A DNA stretch of 5,129 nucleotides, from assembly GCA_016931875.1 (NCBI GenBank), contig JAFGDX010000235.1:1-5129 (forward strand), in the 5' to 3' direction. A program made the position numbers and the translations under genes. This document shows, piece after piece, positions 1 through 5,129 of the stretch. Source of the DNA: Prolixibacteraceae bacterium. Its GTDB lineage: Bacteria; Bacteroidota; Bacteroidia; Bacteroidales; Prolixibacteraceae. Within the stretch, counting starts at the first letter, position 1. Every line of letters begins with the position of its first letter. The notes beneath the pieces are model-generated. The model was not told the origin of the DNA and searched no databases. It was given only the letters and a program-made list of their open reading frames with translations.

Positions 1-498
1 ACCAAACATTTGGTTGAGACAGGCCGCAGGCGAATTGCCCATTTTGCCGGCCCGCAAAATCTGCTTATCGGGAAAAACCGCAAAGAAGGATATATAAAAG
101 CATTGGAAGAAGCCGGGCTGAGTCCGCAAAACGACTGGATTTTTGATGCCGACACTTTTGAAAAAGCCCGGTTGGCTGCATTGGACATTGTGGAGAAAAA
201 AATGCATTTTGACGGCATTTTTGCAGTGAACGATTTAACCGCCATCGGGGCAATGCAGAGCTTGCAAAAACGCGGGGTAAAAATTCCGGAACAAGTTGCG
301 GTAGTGGGTTTTTCCGACGGAAGGTTTTCCGGGATTACCGATCCCACTCTTTCCTCGGTTGACCAGCACGGGTACGAAATGGGAACCATTGCCACCGAAA
401 TGCTATTAAAACGGATTGTTTCAGCCGATAAAGACTATCCGTTTGAAACAAAAGTTCTGAATGCCAATTTAATTGTCAGGGGATCTTCCGGAGCATAA
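1..498 (+). CDS. LacI/GalR-family transcriptional regulator, C-terminal fragment (5' end outside window)
   Basis: This is the last 165 residues of a LacI/GalR-type sugar-responsive DNA-binding regulator, with stop TAA at 496-498. The frame is open from base 1, so the gene starts before the window; the TTG at base 10 is an internal Leu codon. What remains is the periplasmic-binding-protein-like effector domain. The opening HLVETGRRRIAHFAGP (fragment residues 3-18) is the family's 'hL...GhrrIa...G' strand. EGYIKALEEAGL (29-40), FDGIFAVNDLTAIGAM (70-85) and VAVVGFSDGRFSG (99-111), followed by DPTLSSVDQ, are the usual blocks in the usual order. The helix-turn-helix and hinge helix (about 60 residues) and the first part of the effector domain are missing only because of the window edge. 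The gene reads toward a CG-centred palindrome and a transporter/phosphorylase operon, so control of that operon by a maltose-related ligand is inferred. Family assignment is very firm; ligand and sign of regulation are not visible. Confidence 0.95.
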   Translation, partial: TKHLVETGRRRIAHFAGPQNLLIGKNRKEGYIKALEEAGLSPQNDWIFDADTFEKARLAALDIVEKKMHFDGIFAVNDLTAIGAMQSLQKRGVKIPEQVAVVGFSDGRFSGITDPTLSSVDQHGYEMGTIATEMLLKRIVSADKDYPFETKVLNANLIVRGSSGA

Positions 499-524
499 TT
501 TTTTAATTTTTTTTTATTCACCCG

Positions 525-534
525 CAAACGTTTG
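525..534. promoter_or_regulatory. Candidate LacI-family operator (CAAACGTTTG)
   Basis: A perfect 10-bp palindrome, CAAACGTTTG, with a central CG lies 27 bp after the stop codon of the LacI-family gene. LacI/GalR proteins, which insert their hinge helices at a central CpG, typically bind A/T-rich half-sites around CG (AAnCGnTT-like), and this site fits. It is the only such palindrome I found in the non-coding parts of the window. It lies about 57 bp upstream of the -33 box of the predicted promoter. That position suits an activator or DNA-looping site better than simple promoter occlusion. The symmetry does not extend beyond 10 bp (G524 faces A535). The regulator assignment is inferred from adjacency. 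Confidence 0.6.
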
Positions 535-588
535 AAATGGGGTTTCTGTTTCCAAAATCAATGTTTGTAAGCATTTTAGGGTTTCCTG

Positions 589-610
589 AAATTTGGAATT
601 TACCAATTTT
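589..610. repeat. Imperfect inverted repeat across the -33 promoter element
   Basis: The arms AAATTTGG (589-596) and CCAATTTT (603-610) are complementary at 7 of 8 positions (592/607 mismatch), separated by AATTTA. The dyad covers the predicted -33 TTTG at 592-595, a good place for a regulator to act. The composition is A/T-rich, so chance is a serious alternative. Confidence 0.3.
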
Positions 611-624
611 GTACATTATATTTG
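592..624 (+). promoter_or_regulatory. Predicted Bacteroidota sigma-ABfr-type promoter for the transporter operon
   Basis: A TTTG at 592-595 is followed after 21 bp by TATATTTG at 617-624, an exact match to the TAnnTTTG -7 element recognised by the primary sigma factor of Bacteroidetes, with spacing close to the known range. Transcription should start about 3-8 bp further on (roughly 627-632), leaving a 5' leader of about 90 nt before the ATG at 722. No comparable promoter appears in the 60-bp gap after the transporter or at the GH65/GH13 junction, so this promoter probably serves the whole operon. Confidence 0.7.
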
Positions 625-675
625 TTTTGGCAAATCACATTTTACACTTTCTTATCTACGGGCAAAATTCTGCTC

Positions 676-695
676 GGTGCAACGTATTTTGCACC
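676..695 (+). promoter_or_regulatory. Leader hairpin, 7-bp stem (GGTGCAA / TTGCACC)
   Basis: GGTGCAA at 676-682 is perfectly complementary to TTGCACC at 689-695 around a 6-nt loop (CGTATT). It falls inside the predicted 5' leader of the transporter mRNA, ending 26 nt before the start codon. No T-run follows it, so it is not an ordinary intrinsic terminator. It could tune translation or mRNA stability, or as DNA it could be a binding site. I recognise no known riboswitch or RNA family. Confidence 0.4.
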
Positions 696-721
696 CGATT
701 ACCAATTTAAGACATATTGTT

Positions 722-2236
722 ATGAGTAAAAAGCCGACACTAAGTTTTTGGCAAATCTGGAATATGAGTTTTGGTTTTCTTGGTATTCAGTTTGGCTTTG
801 CGTTACAAAATGCCAATGTCAGCCGGATTTTCGAAACTCTGGGTGCACGTGTGGAAGACATTCCGATATTGTGGATAGCGGCACCTGTCACAGGTTTGAT
901 TGTTCAACCCATTGTAGGGCACATGAGCGATAAAACATGGAACAGGCTGGGGCGAAGGCGTCCTTATTTTCTAACCGGAGCAATCCTGGCTTCGCTGGCC
1001 CTGTTGCTGATGCCCAACTCACCCACACTGTGGATTGCAGCGGGCATGCTCTGGATTATGGATGCCTCCATCAATATTTCGATGGAACCTTTCCGCGCTT
1101 TTGTGGGCGATATGTTACCCAACGAACAACGCACCCGTGGTTTTGCCATGCAAAGTTTTTTTATTGGCACCGGCGCAGTGGTGGGCTCGTTTTTACCCTA
1201 CATCATGACCAACTGGCTGAATGTTCCGAATACAGCCGCCGAAGGGTTAATTCCCCCGTCGGTAAAATGGTCGTTTTACATCGGCGGGGTTGTTTTTTTC
1301 CTGGCCATATTATGGACTATCATTTCTACCCGTGAATATCCACCGGAAAAAATGAAAGAATACGAGGCCGAAGAAAAACTGCACAAAAATGTAGGAAAAG
1401 ATTATGATGAAACTCCGGTAAAAAAAGAGAAGTTTCTTTTTGCAGGAACGTTGTTTGGCGCCATTGGTGCAGTAATTATTCTTGTTACCTACCTCCTTCA
1501 TTTTAAAAAGGAACTATACATTTTGGGAGGAATCCTGGTGGTTTTCTTTTTGCTGATGCTGGGGGCCTATTTTTTAAAATTAAAAGAAAAAGAAAACAAT
1601 GCCCTGGTGGAGATTTTTACCGATTTACTTCGGATGCCGGCTACCATGAAACAGCTTGCGGTAGTGCAGTTTTTTACCTGGGTGGGTTTATTTGCCATGT
1701 GGATTTACACCACTTCGGGGGTTACAAGTCATATCTACGGAACATCGGACACGCTTTCAAAAGCGTATAACGACGGCGCCGACTGGGTAAATGTTTTGTT
1801 TGGAGTTTACAACGGTATGGCTGCGCTGGTTGCTTTTTTACTCCCTGTGCTGGCCCGGCTCACCAGCCGGAAAATTACACATGCCGTTTGTTTGCTGGCC
1901 GGTGGAATCGGGCTTGCATCGGTTTATTTACTTCACGACCCGGCGTGGTTGTTACTGTCGATGGTTGGAGTCGGGATTGCCTGGGCCAGTATTTTGTCGA
2001 TGCCGTATGCCATTTTAACCGGTTCGCTCCCTTCACATAAAATGGGAATTTACATGGGTATCTTCAACTTTTTTATTGTAATTCCGCAAATTCTTGCTGC
2101 CACAATTCTTGGTTTTCTGGTTCAGGATGTGTTTGGCGGCAAAGCAATCCTGGCGCTGGTATTTGGCGGCGCTTCTATGGTAATTGCGGCAATTATGGTA
2201 CTGTTTGTAAAAGATGTTGCAGCTCAGGAAAAATGA
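722..2236 (+). CDS. MFS/GPH-type sugar transporter (SLC45-like), probable maltose/proton symporter
   Basis: A 504-residue inner-membrane carrier that probably imports maltose or another small alpha-glucoside with a cation. The ATG at 722 is preferred over the in-frame TTG at 593. The TTG would place 43 extra residues across the predicted promoter and leader, while MSKKPTLSFWQIWNMSFGF looks like a natural N-terminus running into helix 1. RLGRRRP (75-81) in the helix 2-3 loop is the RxGRRRP signature shared with SLC45 and plant sucrose carriers. Other conserved-looking blocks are MEPFRAFVGD (121-130) and MPYAILTGSLPSHKMGIYMG (427-446). Hydrophobic stretches give six helices (about 14-36, 47-66, 82-98, 102-116, 143-165, 183-201), a charged loop (202-236), two extra helices (about 238-260 and 265-286), then six more (310-331, 355-378, 385-404, 407-433, 444-468, 473-497), so 14 in total. 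No Shine-Dalgarno sequence is visible, which is usual in this phylum. The GH65 gene starts 60 bp downstream. The family is secure; the substrate is inferred from the neighbours. Confidence 0.92.
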   Translation: MSKKPTLSFWQIWNMSFGFLGIQFGFALQNANVSRIFETLGARVEDIPILWIAAPVTGLIVQPIVGHMSDKTWNRLGRRRPYFLTGAILASLALLLMPNSPTLWIAAGMLWIMDASINISMEPFRAFVGDMLPNEQRTRGFAMQSFFIGTGAVVGSFLPYIMTNWLNVPNTAAEGLIPPSVKWSFYIGGVVFFLAILWTIISTREYPPEKMKEYEAEEKLHKNVGKDYDETPVKKEKFLFAGTLFGAIGAVIILVTYLLHFKKELYILGGILVVFFLLMLGAYFLKLKEKENNALVEIFTDLLRMPATMKQLAVVQFFTWVGLFAMWIYTTSGVTSHIYGTSDTLSKAYNDGADWVNVLFGVYNGMAALVAFLLPVLARLTSRKITHAVCLLAGGIGLASVYLLHDPAWLLLSMVGVGIAWASILSMPYAILTGSLPSHKMGIYMGIFNFFIVIPQILAATILGFLVQDVFGGKAILALVFGGASMVIAAIMVLFVKDVAAQEK

Positions 2237-2296
2237 AAACTGCTGTATACATCGAATCAAATAATTGAATTGACTTTCGGAAAAAAAAGAAATAAG

Positions 2297-4618
2297 ATGA
2301 AGGATTATATTATTCATCATGAATGGAAAATAATTGAAGAGGGCTTCCGGCCTGAGTACAACCGCATTTCGGAAAGTATTTTTAGTATCGGAAACGGAAA
2401 CATGGGGCAGCGGGCCAATTTCGAGGAGCATTACTCGGGTGATTCTCTGCGCGGAGCTTACATAGCCGGAATTTATTACCCCGATAAAACCCGGGTTGGC
2501 TGGTGGAAAAACGGTTATCCAGAATATTTTGCCAAAATAATAAATTCAACCAACTGGATTGGAATTCGGGTTTTGGTAAACGGGCAGGAACTGGATTTGG
2601 CAACCGTAAAAATCCTTTCATTCCGGCGCGAACTCAACATGCGGCATGGTTTGCTTTCGCGCCTTTTTAGGGTTGAATTTTCGAACGGAAACCAGGTGGA
2701 AGTTGAATCGGAACGTTTTCTGAGCATAGCCGATCGGGAAGTGGGCGCCATTAAATATTCGGTAAAAGCGCTCAATTTTTCCGGCGAAATTTCAGTGACT
2801 CCCTACCTGGATGGCGATGTTTTTAACGAAGATTCCAACTATGATGAAAAATTCTGGGTAGAAATTCACAAAGAAATTCAGAAAAACGAAGGGTATGTGA
2901 CACTGGAAACCCGGAAAACCAAATTTCAGGTTTGTACGGGAATGTTTTTCAGAAGCTTTAAAAACGGCGAAAATATTGCTATTCCTCCCCAAAATAAAAT
3001 TCAACCCAAATTTATAAGTGCCGGGCAAGTGGTACCTGTAAAAGAGGGCGATACGCTGACGGTTGAAAAATACGCTTCAACGGTAACTTCACTAAATTAC
3101 CCGGTGAAAAAATTGCAGGGTTTTGCTGCAAAAGCCATTCAACGGGCGGCTGAAAAAAGGTTCGACGGGCTTTTTGCCGAACACAAACAAAAATGGCTAA
3201 ACGAGTGGAAATTCAGTGATATTAAAATTGAAGGCGATGTTGCAGCCCAACAGGGAATCAGGTTTAATATTTTTCAGTTGAAGCAATCGTATTCCGGCGA
3301 AGACGAGCGCTTCAACATTGGGCCAAAAGGTTTTACCGGTGAAAAATACGGCGGTGTTACCTACTGGGATACAGAAGCCTATTGTTTGCCGTTTTACCTG
3401 AGTACTGCTTCCGGAGAGATTTCAAAAAATTTATTGCTCTACCGGTACAAACACCTGCCCAAAGCCATTGAAAATGCAAAAAATCTTGGTTTTGCCAACC
3501 AAGCCGCCTTGTATCCGATGGTTACCATTAACGGCGAGGAGTGTCACAACGAATGGGAAATAACATTTGAGGAAATCCACCGGAACGGCGCAATTGCATA
3601 CGCGGTTTATAACTACGTAAACTACACCGGTAATAAAGAATACCTTGCACCCTACGGATTTGAGGTTTTACTGGGCATCAGCCGGTTTTGGAGCCAGCGG
3701 GTGAACTGGTCGGAAGAAAAGAAAAAATATGTGATTTTGGGAGTCACCGGGCCCAATGAATATGAAAACAATGTGAACAATAATTTTCATACCAACTACA
3801 TGGCGGTGTGGACCTTAAAATATACACTCGGGGTTATCAGGTATGTAAAAGTCGAATTTCCCTATCTTTTTGAAGAACTGATTCGGAAGTGGAAATTTAA
3901 CGAACTAAAGGAAACAGGGAAATGGAAAGACATTATTGACCATATGTATTTCCCGTTTGACGGGGAAAAACAGCTTTATCTGCAGCAAGATGGTTTTCTT
4001 GACAAGGAACTGCTGCCGGTGAGTAAACTTCCGAAAAGCGATTTGCCCATCAACCAAAAATGGTCGTGGGACCGGATTTTGCGTTCGCCATACATTAAAC
4101 AGGCCGACACTTTGCAAAGTATGTTTTGGTTTGAAAACGAATTTACAAAGGATGAATTAAAACGCCATTTCGATTTTTATGAACCTTTAACCGTCCACGA
4201 ATCGTCGCTCTCACCCTGCATTCATTCCATTCTGGCTGCAAAAATAGGCTATCTCGAAAAGTCGTACCAAATGTATTTGCGAACGGCCCGCCTCGATTTG
4301 GATGATTACAACAACGACACTGATGACGGCTTGCACATAACCAGCATGGGCGGAACATGGATGGCTATAGTAATGGGTTTTGGCGGACTGAGAGTGGTAA
4401 ATGACAAATTGATTCTGAATCCGTTTATTCCGGGGAAGTGGAAATCATATACTTTTCGCGTTGATTTTCGGGGGGCTCACCTGTGTTTTGAAATCAAAAA
4501 AGACCAACTCATAATAACCAACTTTTCCGCGGTTTCTGTTCCACTTGTAGTTTGGGGAGATGAATATGTGTTGAACAAAAAAAGCAAACAAGAATTTATC
4601 AAAGAAATAATAGAATGA
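2297..4618 (+). CDS. mapA: Glycoside hydrolase family 65 phosphorylase, probable maltose phosphorylase
   Basis: A 773-residue cytoplasmic enzyme (no signal peptide) predicted to convert maltose and phosphate into beta-D-glucose 1-phosphate and glucose with inversion. The ATG at 2297 starts MKDYIIHHEWKIIEEGF, the family's usual N-terminus; the in-frame TTG at 2270 would add nine atypical residues. The layout is normal for GH65: an N-terminal beta-sandwich (about 10-265, including IGNGNMGQRANFEE at 31-44), a helical linker, the (alpha/alpha)6 barrel (about 320-690), and a small C-terminal beta domain. WDTEAY (357-362) and KQAD (601-604) match substrate-binding segments. GVTGPNEYE (482-490) carries the expected general acid Glu488, and HITSMGGTW (680-688) is the phosphate-binding segment. 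The loop HNEW (417-420) is the form seen in maltose phosphorylases, whereas trehalose and kojibiose phosphorylases differ there. Full length with no frameshift. An A-rich leader precedes the start 60 bp after the transporter, so co-transcription is likely. Family is near certain; maltose specificity is likely. Confidence 0.93.
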   Translation: MKDYIIHHEWKIIEEGFRPEYNRISESIFSIGNGNMGQRANFEEHYSGDSLRGAYIAGIYYPDKTRVGWWKNGYPEYFAKIINSTNWIGIRVLVNGQELDLATVKILSFRRELNMRHGLLSRLFRVEFSNGNQVEVESERFLSIADREVGAIKYSVKALNFSGEISVTPYLDGDVFNEDSNYDEKFWVEIHKEIQKNEGYVTLETRKTKFQVCTGMFFRSFKNGENIAIPPQNKIQPKFISAGQVVPVKEGDTLTVEKYASTVTSLNYPVKKLQGFAAKAIQRAAEKRFDGLFAEHKQKWLNEWKFSDIKIEGDVAAQQGIRFNIFQLKQSYSGEDERFNIGPKGFTGEKYGGVTYWDTEAYCLPFYLSTASGEISKNLLLYRYKHLPKAIENAKNLGFANQAALYPMVTINGEECHNEWEITFEEIHRNGAIAYAVYNYVNYTGNKEYLAPYGFEVLLGISRFWSQRVNWSEEKKKYVILGVTGPNEYENNVNNNFHTNYMAVWTLKYTLGVIRYVKVEFPYLFEELIRKWKFNELKETGKWKDIIDHMYFPFDGEKQLYLQQDGFLDKELLPVSKLPKSDLPINQKWSWDRILRSPYIKQADTLQSMFWFENEFTKDELKRHFDFYEPLTVHESSLSPCIHSILAAKIGYLEKSYQMYLRTARLDLDDYNNDTDDGLHITSMGGTWMAIVMGFGGLRVVNDKLILNPFIPGKWKSYTFRVDFRGAHLCFEIKKDQLIITNFSAVSVPLVVWGDEYVLNKKSKQEFIKEIIE
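4615..4618 (+). other. ATGA stop/start overlap between GH65 and GH13 genes
   Basis: The GH13 start ATG (4615-4617) shares bases with the GH65 stop TGA (4616-4618). This 4-bp overlap is typical of translational coupling within one mRNA. It ties a cytoplasmic phosphorylase to an exported glucanase, so the two should be made together. Confidence 0.85.
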
Positions 4619-5129
4619 AAAAAATATTTGTATCACTGATTATTCTCATTTTGTTTCATAATTCCTTCGCTCAAAATGGGAATATTGAACGGGTGGAACC
4701 CCTGTTTTGGTGGGCCGGTATGAAATCGCCCGACCTGCAACTGATGGTTCATGGTGAAAACATCGCTTCATCCGAAGTGTTTCTGGAATATCCGGGAGTA
4801 GAACTGGTGTCAGTTTCAAAGGTTCAGAACCCGAATTACCTGTTTATTGATTTAAAGCTGGCAAAAAATGTTCGCCCGGGCAACTTCGAAATTCAGTTTA
4901 AACAAAATGGAAAAATTACTGACACTTATAATTATGAATTAAAAGCCCGCGAAAAAGGTTCGCAAACCAGACAAGGTTTTAACAGCTCGGATGTAATTTA
5001 CCTGATTACCCCCGACCGGTTTGTAAACGGAAATCCGGACAACGATTGGGTGGAAGGCACCAAAGAAAAACCCGACCGTTCCGACCGCGACGGGCGACAT
5101 GGCGGCGACATACGCGGAATCATAAATTC
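4615..5129 (+). CDS. Exported SusA-like GH13 alpha-glucanase (neopullulanase/cyclomaltodextrinase type), 5' part only
   Basis: The first 171 codons of a secreted alpha-amylase-superfamily enzyme; the gene leaves the window still open. ATG at 4615 overlaps the GH65 stop (ATGA, 4615-4618). Residues 1-20 form a Sec signal peptide: KK, a hydrophobic core IFVSLIILILF, then NSFA with likely cleavage before Gln20. There is no lipobox Cys, so a soluble periplasmic protein is expected. Residues 24-110 resemble the N-terminal beta-sandwich of cyclomaltodextrinases and SusA, including ERVEPLFWWAGM (25-36) and LQLMVHG (41-47). The GH13 barrel opens with SDVIYLITPDRFVNGNPDND (125-144), where the Asn/Asp cluster matches the calcium-site loop of neopullulanase-type enzymes, and RHGGDIRGI (161-169) precedes the next barrel element. 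The catalytic Asp/Glu/Asp lie beyond the edge, so activity cannot be checked. Its likely role is to cut maltodextrins, or cyclic or branched ones, into maltose for the neighbouring carrier and phosphorylase. Confidence 0.9.
   Translation, partial: MKKIFVSLIILILFHNSFAQNGNIERVEPLFWWAGMKSPDLQLMVHGENIASSEVFLEYPGVELVSVSKVQNPNYLFIDLKLAKNVRPGNFEIQFKQNGKITDTYNYELKAREKGSQTRQGFNSSDVIYLITPDRFVNGNPDNDWVEGTKEKPDRSDRDGRHGGDIRGIIN

Noticed and set aside
496..519. T-rich run after the regulator gene as an intrinsic terminator
   Set aside because: The T-tract is clear, but I could find no stable GC-rich stem before it: only GGA/TCC and a TCCGGA palindrome inside the coding end. A terminator is possible but not supported.
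561..710. ATG-started 49-codon plus-strand frame encoding a hydrophobic peptide (MFVSILGFPEIW...) between the regulator and transporter genes
   Set aside because: It starts upstream of the predicted promoter, spans both the -33 and -7 elements, has no ribosome-binding signal, and its hydrophobicity is what T-rich DNA yields by chance. A conserved homologue or ribosome profiling signal would change this.
593..721. In-frame TTG start adding 43 residues to the transporter
   Set aside because: The extension lies on promoter and leader DNA, does not resemble a transporter N-terminus, and the ATG at 722 gives the expected start.
2245..2275. GTATAC and AATTGAATT symmetric motifs in the gap between transporter and GH65 genes, considered as operator or promoter
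   Set aside because: They are short and A/T-rich with no TAnnTTTG element nearby, and nothing distinguishes them from chance.
2270..2296. In-frame TTG start for the GH65 gene
   Set aside because: The nine added residues are not typical of the family, and the ATG at 2297 gives the conserved MKDYI N-terminus.
2033..2431. Minus-strand open frame of 132 codons across the transporter/GH65 junction
   Set aside because: It is largely antisense to two well-supported genes, with low-complexity composition and no recognisable domain. The other minus-strand frames in the window are likewise shadows.

Overview
The window comes from a bacterium of the phylum Bacteroidota. The evidence is a TTTG / TAnnTTTG-type promoter, start codons without Shine-Dalgarno sequences but with A/T-rich leaders, and proteins that read like the maltose/maltodextrin loci of this phylum. 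A marine or sediment Bacteroidia lineage (Marinilabiliales/Prolixibacteraceae-like) would fit, but that placement is an impression and not a demonstrated assignment. All recognised genes lie on the plus strand, and both outer genes are cut by the window edges.

Layout: (1) 1-498 is the effector-binding C-terminal part of a LacI/GalR-family regulator. (2) 499-721 is the only sizeable non-coding stretch. It holds a perfect 10-bp CG-centred palindrome of LacI-operator type, a very good Bacteroidota promoter, an imperfect dyad over its -33 box, and a small hairpin in the presumed 5' leader. (3) 722-2236 is an MFS/GPH-type sugar transporter related to the SLC45/sucrose-maltose symporters, apparently with 14 rather than 12 membrane helices. 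(4) 2297-4618 is a cytoplasmic GH65 disaccharide phosphorylase whose active-site loops match maltose phosphorylase. (5) From 4615 off the right edge runs an exported, SusA-like GH13 enzyme (neopullulanase/cyclomaltodextrinase type). Its start overlaps the GH65 stop by four bases.

The genes form a coherent pathway. The exported GH13 enzyme would cut maltodextrins in the periplasm, the MFS carrier would import maltose across the inner membrane, and the GH65 enzyme would split it with phosphate into beta-glucose 1-phosphate and glucose. The LacI-family protein probably senses the sugar and controls the promoter. The beta-phosphoglucomutase that must use beta-glucose 1-phosphate is not in the window, although related loci often carry it beside the GH65 gene.

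I found no mobile element, CRISPR array, RNA gene or clearly new system. The window is an ordinary catabolic operon, and the points worth a second look are the transporter's extra helix pair, the operator lying upstream of the promoter, the leader hairpin and the missing mutase.
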